A stretch of DNA of 16,636 nt, from the NCBI GenBank assembly GCA_937928295.1, contig CALEYY010000325.1:1-16636 (forward strand), given 5' to 3'. Of this stretch, positions 1 through 7,436 are shown in pieces. The notes under the pieces are model-generated. The model worked only from the letters and a program-made list of their open reading frames with translations, had not been told where the DNA came from and made no database searches. The position numbers and the translations under genes are program-made. This DNA is from an uncultured Moraxellaceae bacterium (GTDB lineage: Bacteria > Pseudomonadota > Gammaproteobacteria > Pseudomonadales > Moraxellaceae). Numbering within the stretch: position 1 is the stretch's first letter; each line of letters begins with the position of its first letter.

Positions 1-459
1 GCGCGCTGGCTCATCAAGAGCCTGCAAAGCCGTCACGAAACGCTGCTGAAAGTCGCCAGCTGCATCGTTGAACATCAGCGCGGCTTTCTCGATGACGGCC
101 CGGTAGCCATGAAGCCGCTGATCCTGCGTGATGTCGCCGACGAGGTCGGCCTTCACGAATCGACCATCTCGCGCGTGACCACACAGAAGTATCTGCACAC
201 GCCGCGTGGCCTGTTCGAGCTGAAGTACTTTTTCTCGTCGCATGTCAGCACCAGCGCCGGCGGCGAAGCCTCATCCACGGCCATCCGCGCCATGATCAAG
301 CAGCTCGTGGCGGCTGAAAATCAACGCAAGCCCTTGAGCGACAACAAAATTGCCGATCTTCTTCAGGCTCAGGGTATTGAGGTTGCAAGACGCACCATCG
401 CCAAATACAGAGAGTCACTCAATATCGCCTCATCCAGTGACAGAAAGCGCTTGCTTTGA
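1..459 (+). CDS. rpoN: RNA polymerase sigma-54 factor, C-terminal part (5' end outside window)
   Basis: This is the C-terminal ~152 residues of sigma-54, the factor that directs RNA polymerase to -24/-12 promoters and needs AAA+ activators. The frame is open from base 1, so the gene starts before the window. Two hallmarks are visible. The first is a helix-turn-helix region with the core DVADEVGLHESTISR (about 130-174), followed by KYLHTPRGLFELKYFFS. The second is the RpoN box ARRTIAKYRE at 385-414, which reads the -24 element. Family RpoN boxes read ARRTVAKYRE or nearly so. The protein ends 14 residues after the box, which is normal. The gene is followed by hpf, as in many Proteobacteria. The first internal ATG (109) is not a real start. 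Identification is essentially certain. Confidence 0.97.
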   Translation, partial: ARWLIKSLQSRHETLLKVASCIVEHQRGFLDDGPVAMKPLILRDVADEVGLHESTISRVTTQKYLHTPRGLFELKYFFSSHVSTSAGGEASSTAIRAMIKQLVAAENQRKPLSDNKIADLLQAQGIEVARRTIAKYRESLNIASSSDRKRLL

Positions 460-481
460 TCCCGAGGCCCTGTGCTAGAGT
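454..481 (+). promoter_or_regulatory. Candidate extended -10 promoter for hpf
   Basis: An extended -10 (TG at 473-474, one base, then TAGAGT at 476-481) lies just past the rpoN stop. A weak -35 (CTTTGA, 454-459) sits 16 bases upstream, overlapping the end of rpoN. It would give hpf a transcript separate from rpoN with a leader of about 185 nt. This rests on consensus matching by eye only. Confidence 0.4.
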
Positions 482-672
482 CAAGTCATACCGGTTGTTG
501 AATGTAGCGAAGTACGTACCGCGTCACTCAGTTTTAACTGGGGACCTCTGCTTCCAACCTCGACAGGCCGCCCGGACACCTTGGCTGCAAGGCCACTCTG
601 CCCGTCCGACCCGCTGAACGCTGGAAGCTCCGGCCCCCGCTGTCGTCACCCACGAAAGCGAGGAAGCGTCTC
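482..672 (+). promoter_or_regulatory. Long structured 5' leader of hpf
   Basis: About 190 nt with no gene lie between rpoN and hpf. Several inverted repeats are visible: CAGTT/AACTG (529-540), and CCTTG-GCTG-CAAGG (579-592), a perfect 5-bp stem with a tetraloop. GCTTCC at 550-555 can pair with GGAAGC at 623-628 (7 bp if the adjacent A-T pair is counted). It can also pair with GGAAGC at 662-667, which contains the hpf Shine-Dalgarno. That makes a translational switch possible, but only as an inference. No known riboswitch family was recognised. Confidence 0.35.
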
Positions 673-960
673 ATGCAGATGACCATTAGTGGACACCACG
701 TTGAACTCACTCACGCGCTGAAAGATTACACGGCCAGCAAACTGTCAAAGGTCGAGCGACACTTCGACCACATCACCAGCATGCAAGTCATTTTGAGCGT
801 CGACAAGCTGGTACAAAAGGCTGAAGCGGTGATTCGAACGTCGGGGGCAAAACTGTTTGCCATCGCCGAGTCCGAAGATCTCTACGCCGCCATCGATGCT
901 CTGTCGGACAAATTGGACCGACAGATTGTGCGACATAAAGAGAAGCACCAAATGCACTGA
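673..960 (+). CDS. hpf: Ribosome hibernation promoting factor (short HPF / RaiA family)
   Basis: This 95-residue protein has the HPF/YfiA fold. It begins MQMTISGHHVELTHALKDY and runs through KLSKVERHFDHI to DLYAAIDALSDKLDRQI and a basic C-terminus, RHKEKHQMH. Family members bind the 30S subunit at the tRNA and mRNA channel and promote inactive 100S dimers in stationary phase. The length matches short HPF, which in gammaproteobacteria works together with RMF. Long HPF has an extra dimerisation domain, absent here. A good Shine-Dalgarno (GAGG, 660-663) lies 9 nt before the ATG. The gene sits directly downstream of rpoN, its usual position, and is closed by its own terminator. Confidence 0.95.
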   Translation: MQMTISGHHVELTHALKDYTASKLSKVERHFDHITSMQVILSVDKLVQKAEAVIRTSGAKLFAIAESEDLYAAIDALSDKLDRQIVRHKEKHQMH

Positions 961-989
961 CCCCCATCCGGGACATTGCACCTGAACTG

Positions 990-1023
990 AATGCCCGGCC
1001 CAAAGCTGGGCATTCGTGTTTTT
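990..1023 (+). terminator. Intrinsic terminator after hpf
   Basis: A perfect 7-bp stem, AATGCCC (990-996) with GGGCATT (1008-1014), encloses an 11-nt loop and is followed within a few bases by five T residues (1019-1023). It sits 30 nt after the hpf stop and separates hpf from rapZ, so rapZ probably needs its own promoter or relies on read-through. I could not identify a convincing promoter in 1024-1122. Confidence 0.75.
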
Positions 1024-1044
1024 GCATCACCCTGTTTTGCATCA
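1020..1044 (+). repeat. 10-bp direct repeat in the rapZ upstream region
   Basis: TTTTGCATCA occurs at 1020-1029 and again at 1035-1044, so the copies begin 15 bases apart. The first copy overlaps the T-tract of the hpf terminator. It could be a regulator site upstream of rapZ or a chance duplication. No matching factor is recognised. Confidence 0.4.
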
Positions 1045-1122
1045 AGAGTGCTGATGTCTCTTGCCAAGTACGCGCTCGCCCGTGAGGATAGAGCCCATGA
1101 CTTTGACCGGATAAGCCTTGGC

Positions 1123-1998
1123 ATGAAATTAGTGATCGTGAGCGGACGCTCGGGCTCCGGCAAATCCACTGCGCTGCATCAACTTGAAGACCTGGGCTAC
1201 TACTGCGTCGACAATCTGCCAGTAGCGTTGCTGCCCGAGCTGGTCGCGACCTTTCGCAATGATGTGGAAGAGCGCCCGGCACGCTTGGCCGTGGGCATTG
1301 ATGCGCGCAACCGGATTCGCGACCTCAGCCGCTACGAAAGCATCGCTCAGCTCTTGCACGAGCAAGGCTGCGAGCCCGCAATCGTCTTTCTTGACTCGCG
1401 TGACGACATCCTGCTGGCACGCTTCAGTTCGACCCGTCGCCGGCATCCCCTGAGCAATCAGGATCGCTCGCTGGAAGAAGCGCTGGCTTACGAGCGCGAA
1501 CTGCTGGAGCCGCTGGCGCAGCGCGCCGACCTCAGAGTGGATAGCAGCTCGCTGTCTGTGCATGACTTGCGCGAAGTGCTCAAGCAGCGCCTGGAGCCTA
1601 TGGCATCCGCACACCAAGCCATTCAAATTCAATCATTTGCCTTCAAGCACGGTGTGCCTCTGGATGCCGATTTGGTCTTCGACGCCCGTTGCCTGCCCAA
1701 CCCACACTGGGAAACCAAGCTCCGTGAGCTAACCGGGCGCGATCCTGATGTCATCAACTTTCTCGCCGGCCAAACGCTGGTGGAAGAGCTGTATCTGGAT
1801 ATTTTCCACTTCCTGCTGCGCTGGGTGCGCGAACTGCAAGCCAGCGACCGCAGCTATGTCACCGTCGCCATTGGCTGCACCGGCGGCCAGCATCGCTCGG
1901 TGTATCTGGCCGAACGCCTGTTTGCCGCGCTGGTGGATGAGCTGCCCAACCTGCAACTGCGTCATCGCGAGCTCAGCCGCCGAGGTCAGCATGGCTGA
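1123..1998 (+). CDS. rapZ: RNase adapter protein RapZ (YvcJ family, nucleotide-binding)
   Basis: This 291-residue protein has a Walker A motif, GRSGSGKS (residues 8-15), and the family motifs RCLPNPHW (189-196) and IGCTGGQHRSV (250-260). The basic tail is RHRELSRRGQHG. In E. coli, RapZ binds the small RNA GlmZ and hands it to RNase E, controlling glucosamine-6-phosphate synthase. Whether that sRNA pathway exists here cannot be seen. The frame is open back to 991, but that extension would begin inside the hpf terminator. The ATG at 1123 puts MKLVIVSGRSG at the N-terminus, as in homologues; its Shine-Dalgarno is weak. The stop overlaps ptsO by 8 nt, indicating translational coupling. In many relatives ptsN precedes this gene; here it does not. 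Confidence 0.95.
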   Translation: MKLVIVSGRSGSGKSTALHQLEDLGYYCVDNLPVALLPELVATFRNDVEERPARLAVGIDARNRIRDLSRYESIAQLLHEQGCEPAIVFLDSRDDILLARFSSTRRRHPLSNQDRSLEEALAYERELLEPLAQRADLRVDSSSLSVHDLREVLKQRLEPMASAHQAIQIQSFAFKHGVPLDADLVFDARCLPNPHWETKLRELTGRDPDVINFLAGQTLVEELYLDIFHFLLRWVRELQASDRSYVTVAIGCTGGQHRSVYLAERLFAALVDELPNLQLRHRELSRRGQHG

Positions 1999-2266
1999 GC
2001 ATCTGGTCACACTGAACATCATCAACAAGCTCGGGCTGCATGCGCGCGCAGCAGCCAAGCTGGTGGAAACCGTGGCGCCATTCAAGTCCAGCGTGCGTAT
2101 TGGCCGTGGCGAACGCCTGATCGATGCCCGCAGCATCATGGCCCTGCTCATGCTCGGAGCCGGCCAAGGCACACAATTGCAGCTGCAAGTCTGTGGCGAT
2201 GATGCCGATGCGGCACTGGCTGCTGTACAAAGTCTGGCGGCACGCTGCTTTGACGAAGCCGAGTAG
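1991..2266 (+). CDS. ptsO: HPr-family phosphocarrier protein NPr (nitrogen PTS)
   Basis: This 91-residue protein has the HPr fold. The phospho-accepting histidine is His17 in GLHARAA, and the region around the regulatory serine reads ARSIMALLMLGA (Ser48). In the nitrogen PTS, NPr takes phosphate from EI-Ntr (PtsP) and passes it to EIIA-Ntr (PtsN). Neither partner is in this window. The ATG overlaps the last 8 nt of rapZ and has GAGG at 1982-1985, 5 nt upstream, so the two are co-translated. The rapZ-ptsO pairing is standard for this cluster, which supports NPr over a sugar-PTS HPr. The serine is visible, but phosphorylation by an HprK-type kinase is not implied. Confidence 0.92.
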   Translation: MAEHLVTLNIINKLGLHARAAAKLVETVAPFKSSVRIGRGERLIDARSIMALLMLGAGQGTQLQLQVCGDDADAALAAVQSLAARCFDEAE

Positions 2267-2275
2267 CGCCAACCT

Positions 2276-2284
2276 TGCTATCAT
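2276..2284 (+). promoter_or_regulatory. Candidate extended -10 element upstream of darP
   Basis: TG at 2276-2277, one base, then TATCAT (2279-2284, five of six consensus bases) forms an extended -10 about 43 nt before darP. No good -35 lies at the usual distance; TTGACG at 2250-2255 is 23 bases away, too far. It may let darP be transcribed apart from rapZ-ptsO. Confidence 0.4.
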
Positions 2285-2326
2285 GCCCGCCGTTCCAGCC
2301 CATGACCGCGGCTGCCGGAGAGCGAC

Positions 2327-2863
2327 ATGAGTGGCTATTTGACCCCGCAAGATGACTATGAAGATTTTGGCCCGAGCCGTGGGGACCAGAAAAAGTCATC
2401 CGACCGCCTGCAGGCTCTGGGCGAACGCCTGGCCGAGATGAGCGACTCGCAACTGAGCAAGCTGCCCATCGATGAGGCGCTGCTCAAGGCGCTGCTCGAC
2501 TTCAAGCGCATCAAGGCTCACGAGGCTATTCGCCGTCAGCGCCAGTTTATTGGCAAGCTCATGCGTCAGGTCGATGAAGCAGCCCTGCTGAATGCACTGA
2601 ATCCGCTGCGCAATCCGGCGCTGCAGCGTCAGCTTGATTTGTTGATGGCCCGCTTGATCACGCACGGAGATGAGCTGCTCGGCGAAGTCATGTCGCGCTT
2701 TCCCGATGCCGATCGCCACACCCTGCGCACGCTGGTACGGCTGGCGCGCAAGGAAGTGGCCAGCGCAGAAGCAGCAGGCAGCACGGAAATCAATGAGATC
2801 ACCCGGCCCGCGCGCCACAAGCTATGGATATATCTGCGCGAGCTGGCTGCACTGTCGCTATAA
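2327..2863 (+). CDS. darP: Ribosome biogenesis factor DarP (YjgA, DUF615)
   Basis: This 178-residue, strongly helical and charged protein has the family's features: an acidic N-terminus (PQDDYEDFGPSRGDQKKSSD), then LQALGERLAEMSDSQLSKLP, then EAIRRQRQFIGKLMRQVDE, and a C-terminal RPARHKLWIYLRELAAL. DarP binds late 50S precursors and helps remodel the peptidyl-transferase region during assembly. The start has a clear Shine-Dalgarno, GGAG at 2317-2320, 6 nt before the ATG. It lies 60 nt after ptsO and faces the nitrilase gene tail to tail with 14 nt between the stops. In Pseudomonas, as I recall, darP sits between tldD and pmbA; neither is present here. Confidence 0.93.
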   Translation: MSGYLTPQDDYEDFGPSRGDQKKSSDRLQALGERLAEMSDSQLSKLPIDEALLKALLDFKRIKAHEAIRRQRQFIGKLMRQVDEAALLNALNPLRNPALQRQLDLLMARLITHGDELLGEVMSRFPDADRHTLRTLVRLARKEVASAEAAGSTEINEITRPARHKLWIYLRELAALSL

Positions 2864-2877
2864 ATCAACGGGGCTAA

Positions 2878-3699
2878 TCAGTCGAGCCTATGCTGCTCGA
2901 CTGGCATGCGCTGGCGCAGACTGTTTTGCTCGACACGATCAAAGCCAGCCATGACCAGACCTTCGCCATCCTCGTGCTGCTCCGCCAGCACCACGCCCCA
3001 GGCATCGATAACCTGACTGTGGCCCCAGGTTTGCCGCTGCGGGCTGTGTTGCCCACCCTGCCCAGCCCCGATCACCAAGCATTGATTCTCGATGGCTCGT
3101 GCACGCAAAAGCACCTGCCAGTGCGCGGCTCCGGTAACCGCGGTAAACGCCGCAGGCACCACCAGAATGTCGGCCCCCTGCCGGCGCAGCTCGCGCGCCT
3201 GCTCGGGGAAGCGCAAGTCATAACAGGTGAGGATGCCCAGCTTGCCCACATCGGTATCGATCACCGCCACCTGATCACCGGGCTCATAGGTCGCCGACTC
3301 CTGATAACGCCCTTGCGCATCCGCGACATCCACATCGAAGAGATGGCGCTTGTCGTAACGCCCCAACAATTCGCCCGATGGCCCCCAGACCAGCGCAGCA
3401 CTGCGCACTCGCTTGCCGGGCACAGGCGAGCCATCCGGCCGCGTCGCCAGCGGTAATGTCCCCGCGATCAGTGTCAGCCGATGTTCAGCGGCCTGTGCGG
3501 ACAACCAAGCCATCATGGCATCGCCATTCGCGGCCAGCGTCAACTGGGCTCCGGCACCAAAGACGGCGGCATTTTCGGGCAGCACCAGCAGCTTGACGCC
3601 GGCAGCCGCCGCTTGGGCAAAGCCACGAGCAAGACTGGCTTGATTCTCCGGCCAGTCCGAGCTGCTGACCATCTGCCAGGCGGCGACCAGCGTTGTCAT
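2878..3699 (-). CDS. Carbon-nitrogen hydrolase (nitrilase superfamily, Nit1/YbeM-like amidase)
   Basis: This 273-residue protein carries the complete nitrilase-superfamily catalytic triad: Glu42 in LPEN, Lys117 in YDKRHLFD, and nucleophilic Cys159 in ILTCYDLRFPE. The YDKRHLFDVDV stretch and CYDLRFPE resemble the Nit1 branch. Known members of that branch hydrolyse deaminated glutathione, a repair reaction. The exact substrate here is an inference; omega-amidase (Nit2-like) activity is the main alternative. It is the last gene of the mreC-to-nitrilase series. Its ATG overlaps the yhdP stop by 4 nt (ATGA), with a GAGG Shine-Dalgarno inside the end of yhdP, so translation is coupled. The same neighbour order occurs in Pseudomonas. 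Confidence 0.92.
   Translation of the reverse strand: MTTLVAAWQMVSSSDWPENQASLARGFAQAAAAGVKLLVLPENAAVFGAGAQLTLAANGDAMMAWLSAQAAEHRLTLIAGTLPLATRPDGSPVPGKRVRSAALVWGPSGELLGRYDKRHLFDVDVADAQGRYQESATYEPGDQVAVIDTDVGKLGILTCYDLRFPEQARELRRQGADILVVPAAFTAVTGAAHWQVLLRARAIENQCLVIGAGQGGQHSPQRQTWGHSQVIDAWGVVLAEQHEDGEGLVMAGFDRVEQNSLRQRMPVEQHRLD
2879..2903. terminator. Perfect 9-bp hairpin at the darP/nitrilase convergent junction
   Basis: CAGTCGAGC (2879-2887) and GCTCGACTG (2895-2903) form a perfect stem with a 7-nt loop. It overlaps the stop codon of the minus-strand nitrilase gene and lies 15 nt past darP. Being symmetric, it could slow or end transcription from both sides. Neither side has a real T-tract, so it is not a standard intrinsic terminator. 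Confidence 0.4.
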
Positions 3700-6600
3700 G
3701 GCTTGACCTCGGGTGCCGGAGCATCAAGCTTTTCAGACTTCAGCACCGAGGCCGGCAAAGACTCCAAAGTCTCATCATCGACGGCCAGCGCGTCCCATGA
3801 GCCACTCACATGGTAACGAACCGAGGTCAGCTTGGCCAATTGCTTGTCCAGCAACAAGTCAGCCGCCACCAGCGCGCCACCGACAATCGGGCCAGCCAGA
3901 AAACCGGCCAATACCGGCACCGCACTGCTCACCGGCACACCAACACGCAATTGCTGGTCCAGGGTCTGATTATTCAGATTGACCCAGCCACGACCGCGAA
4001 TCTGTACGGTCGGCCCATCCAAGTCGAATTGAGCCGGTTTGAACACACCCTGCTTCAAATCAGCCTTCAGCGTGATTTTGTCGTAATTCAAGCCTTTACG
4101 CGTGATGTCGGTAAAGTCGAAGCGCAAGCGTCGTAACAGATTGCTGGCATTGATCAGACCAAAGACGCGAGTGGCCAGATTGACGCCGCTGATTTCCTTC
4201 AAATGACCCTGCTTCAGCGTGGCATCGACCGAGCCAGAACTTTGATCCAGGTTGAAGTCATTTGGTGCGCCCGGCCAGCTCAATTCGCCACTCGCCGTCA
4301 CCGAGTCACTGCTGAGCGCGTGGGCGATGCCCATCTGCGCCATGACTTCACCAATATCTGCGGCATCCAGCTGCCCTTTGAGCAAGGTCTGCTCATTGCC
4401 TGGCTGACCCCAGCTGGCACTGCCGGCAAAGCTCAGCAAAGGCTGCTTCACGGTCAGCGGCGACAACTGCCAGCTATTGCCCTGCGACTGTACGGTGGCG
4501 ACTACCTCGGTTACCGGCCAGTTCGGCCAGCGCACGGGCTGCAGGCCTTTCACCTGCACATCCCAGCCCTTGTCCTGCTTGATGGCCTTGACGCGTGTAT
4601 TGGCGAAGTGCTCGCTGCCTAGCTGCAGATCCTCTGCATCGAGATTGACCTGACGCAATGCGGGCAGTCCGGCTGCGGGATCCTTGCGTCCCTGCGCGGC
4701 CAGTACCGGTCGTGCCAGAAAGGCCTGCCAGGTGCCCACATTGATTTTCGGCACGCGCAATTCGGCAGCCAACCCCGGCTGAGCAGGCCATGCCAACCCA
4801 GGCACGCCGTAGCGCAGCAAGGCGCGATGGATGCGCCCGGCACGCGACACGATGCCGACACGCAGCTCACTGCCCAGGGTGGCACTGGCCTTGTGTTCCG
4901 GGCTGTTGCCCAAGGTCGTTTGATAGCGCAATGCCAGCGCCGTATTGGCAGCCTTGCCCAATGGCGCAGGCAGCATAATTTGCGTGCCGATCAGATCGCT
5001 GCTGATTTGCAGCGAGCTGAGGCCGGGTGCCGCCACCGGCAGATTCACGGCCGCTGTCACCGGTGCCAGACCACGGGCATAGCGCAAGACATCCACGCCC
5101 GACCAACTCGCCAGGGCCGGCATGCTCACCGCGGTCTGCACCTGAATTTTTTGCTGCCACCAATGCCCGCCACGGCGCTCGCCCTGCAGTTGAATGGTTG
5201 CCGGCTGCTGCCAGAGTCTTGTTTGCAGGGCCTTGGCATCGAGGCCGCTGCGGCTGTCGAAGCTCAAGGCGCCATTGACCTGCTCGAAGCGCAAATCCTC
5301 GTCCGGCAGCGCCAATACCGCACTTTTCAACTGGGCAGTCACCCGCACATCGGTATTGCCGGTGGCCAGCGGCACACTCAACGCTAAATGCGCCTGAGCC
5401 GGACCCGACAGCTCCAAACGCTGCGCCACAGCGGCGGTATGAGCGCGCAACGGTGACTCTGCGAGCAATTTGTCGACATCGGCAAGGTCGATGGCAAGAT
5501 CGGAATCAATCGACAAGACGGCATGCTTCAAATCCGGGATGTCGGCAACCAGCTGCCGCGCCTGCGCAGACATAATCCGGCCACGCTCACCACGCACCTT
5601 GAGCGCATGGCCGGAAATATCGACCACCGCATCAAGACCGGACAGCGCCGGCCAGCCCGGCAAGTAATCGAGCGTGGCATTTTTCAACTTGAACTGCATG
5701 TCGAGGCGACCGCCATCGGGGCCACCACGAAGCGGGCCGGTATGCACGAAGCTGGCCTGCTCGATGTCGCCAGCCACCAAGGATCGCTGCAGCCAGGCCA
5801 GCGTATGTTCGCCGGCCGAATGCCAGGGCACATAGCGATACGCGCTGGCCACCTTGCCTTTGCGCAGACCTGCGAGTAGTTCGAGCTGGCCATCGGCAGG
5901 ATTGGCGGCCGGCAGCCTCAGTGCAAACTGCGCATGCGCTTCGGCATCGGCATTGACCAGCTTCAGCACATCGCTATCGACATGCCAGAGCCCGTCGCGA
6001 TACTGCCAGCGCAAGCCGCCCTGCAAGCTGTCCACCGCGACCGGCTCACGAAAGACTTCCGGTAAGAAAACACGCGCCTGGCGGGTATCGAGATACGCCA
6101 TGCCGGCCTTGGCGCTACTGCGAAACCAGCCAGCTATGCGCTCGACACCCGGACGACTGCCGTCTGGCTGCAGACTCAGTGCCTTGAATTCGGCTTCGGC
6201 GGCCATGAATTTCCAGCCGTTCTGATCTCGTTGCAGCTGAACATGCACGCGCGGCAGCACGCCCTGCACTTGCGCGGCAGCAATGCGCGCTGACCAGGAG
6301 GCCGGAATCAGCTGCAGCCGTTGTGCATGCGCCTGCAGTTGCGGCAAGGACATGCGTGCCGCCGCCAAGGTGATGTGCTCGGCGCTGTAGTTCACGGCAA
6401 AGCGGCGCAACGGCAACGCCATCCCGTTGATATCCCCGGACAGATCATCACCACCCAGCACCCAGGCTCCAGCCTTGCGCTCTGCGCTGATAACGCCCGA
6501 AACAGCACTGGCAACCTGCTCGCCATGATCCGGCACCTTGATGGCGGCCGCGACCTGACTGAGCACGGCTGTCGCTGCTGTGGGCACACCGGCAGTGCTG

Positions 6601-7415
6601 CTAAGCCACAGCTTCAGGTCACCCTGGCGCAGCTGCATGTCCCAGCCGGCGGGCAGCGGCCATACTGACTGCAGGCTGGCAAACCAAGGCTGCCATTCCG
6701 ATAGATGATTCAACTGCAGATATACCAGCCAGGGGCTTTTGCGCCACTGCAGCGGGTCATTACTCATGACCAGTAGGGCTTGCTGCTCTACCTCGCTTTG
6801 CGCCAAGCGAAACGCCACCTGCAGCCGATAATCGTCATGACCATTGAACTGCGTTAGGCGCAAGCTCTTGATGGCCAGTCCGGGCTGCCCGGCCACTTGC
6901 CAATGCACCTGATTGTCCTGCAAGGACAAGCCCGGCTGTGCCAGCAGCCAGCGCAGTGTCTGCAAAGCTTTGGCAGGATCGGACTGCCCCAGACCGGCAA
7001 ACTCCTGCACGCGAATGCCGCCCTGGGCATCCGCAAGCAAGGTCAGCTGCAAGCCGGACACGGTGGTACGCAAGCGCGGGCTGCGGTCGCGCAAGGTCGC
7101 CCACCAGTCGGGCGTAGTGGAGATGGCGGGTAAGGTGAGCAGAACACGCTCGGGATGTGCCGGATCGCGCAAGGCAATATTGCGCGCGGTCAGAACAGGG
7201 CTGAGCTGATGCCAGTCGCCCTCCAGCGAGCCGAAACGGATGTCCAGCCCCGCCTTGGCGCTGAGCCACTGCTCGATGCGCGGCTTCTGTTCGCCAATGT
7301 AAGGCAGCAGCTCACGCCCCAGGCCGACAATCAGCGCGAGCGGAATCAGCACCGCAGCCAGCACCGCCAGACTGCGATGCAGAATGAGGTCAAAGCGCGA
7401 CACGACATGTGTCAC
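3696..7415 (-). CDS. yhdP: YhdP family AsmA-like envelope protein
   Basis: This very large protein (1239 residues) has one N-terminal membrane segment (about residues 12-34, core LAVLAAVLIPLALIVGLG) and a long predicted periplasmic region rich in beta-strand patterns. Near the C-terminus are NLLRRLRFDFTDI, GPTVQIRGRGWVNL and PVLAGFLAGPIVGGALVAAD, typical of YhdP/TIGR02099. Length is close to E. coli YhdP (~1270). In E. coli, YhdP, TamB and YdbH are AsmA-like proteins needed together for phospholipid delivery to the outer membrane. The start is a GTG (7413-7415) with no clear Shine-Dalgarno, 21 nt after the rng stop and in the same frame as rng. No in-frame ATG lies between the rng stop and this GTG. 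A second in-frame GTG is at codon 5. The stop overlaps the nitrilase start by 4 nt. Confidence 0.93.
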   Translation of the reverse strand: MTHVVSRFDLILHRSLAVLAAVLIPLALIVGLGRELLPYIGEQKPRIEQWLSAKAGLDIRFGSLEGDWHQLSPVLTARNIALRDPAHPERVLLTLPAISTTPDWWATLRDRSPRLRTTVSGLQLTLLADAQGGIRVQEFAGLGQSDPAKALQTLRWLLAQPGLSLQDNQVHWQVAGQPGLAIKSLRLTQFNGHDDYRLQVAFRLAQSEVEQQALLVMSNDPLQWRKSPWLVYLQLNHLSEWQPWFASLQSVWPLPAGWDMQLRQGDLKLWLSSTAGVPTAATAVLSQVAAAIKVPDHGEQVASAVSGVISAERKAGAWVLGGDDLSGDINGMALPLRRFAVNYSAEHITLAAARMSLPQLQAHAQRLQLIPASWSARIAAAQVQGVLPRVHVQLQRDQNGWKFMAAEAEFKALSLQPDGSRPGVERIAGWFRSSAKAGMAYLDTRQARVFLPEVFREPVAVDSLQGGLRWQYRDGLWHVDSDVLKLVNADAEAHAQFALRLPAANPADGQLELLAGLRKGKVASAYRYVPWHSAGEHTLAWLQRSLVAGDIEQASFVHTGPLRGGPDGGRLDMQFKLKNATLDYLPGWPALSGLDAVVDISGHALKVRGERGRIMSAQARQLVADIPDLKHAVLSIDSDLAIDLADVDKLLAESPLRAHTAAVAQRLELSGPAQAHLALSVPLATGNTDVRVTAQLKSAVLALPDEDLRFEQVNGALSFDSRSGLDAKALQTRLWQQPATIQLQGERRGGHWWQQKIQVQTAVSMPALASWSGVDVLRYARGLAPVTAAVNLPVAAPGLSSLQISSDLIGTQIMLPAPLGKAANTALALRYQTTLGNSPEHKASATLGSELRVGIVSRAGRIHRALLRYGVPGLAWPAQPGLAAELRVPKINVGTWQAFLARPVLAAQGRKDPAAGLPALRQVNLDAEDLQLGSEHFANTRVKAIKQDKGWDVQVKGLQPVRWPNWPVTEVVATVQSQGNSWQLSPLTVKQPLLSFAGSASWGQPGNEQTLLKGQLDAADIGEVMAQMGIAHALSSDSVTASGELSWPGAPNDFNLDQSSGSVDATLKQGHLKEISGVNLATRVFGLINASNLLRRLRFDFTDITRKGLNYDKITLKADLKQGVFKPAQFDLDGPTVQIRGRGWVNLNNQTLDQQLRVGVPVSSAVPVLAGFLAGPIVGGALVAADLLLDKQLAKLTSVRYHVSGSWDALAVDDETLESLPASVLKSEKLDAPAPEVKP

Positions 7416-7436
7416 AGGGTGAACTCGTCTGTCTGC

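Noticed and set aside
991..1122. N-terminal extension of rapZ from the ATG at 991
   Set aside because: The extension begins inside the hpf terminator stem and adds 44 residues absent from RapZ homologues. The ATG at 1123 gives the normal N-terminus with the Walker A motif at residue 8.
788..1282. A 164-codon minus-strand open frame opposite hpf and rapZ, considered as a ptsN remnant
   Set aside because: Its translation lacks any EIIA-Ntr motif and it overlaps two real genes on the other strand.
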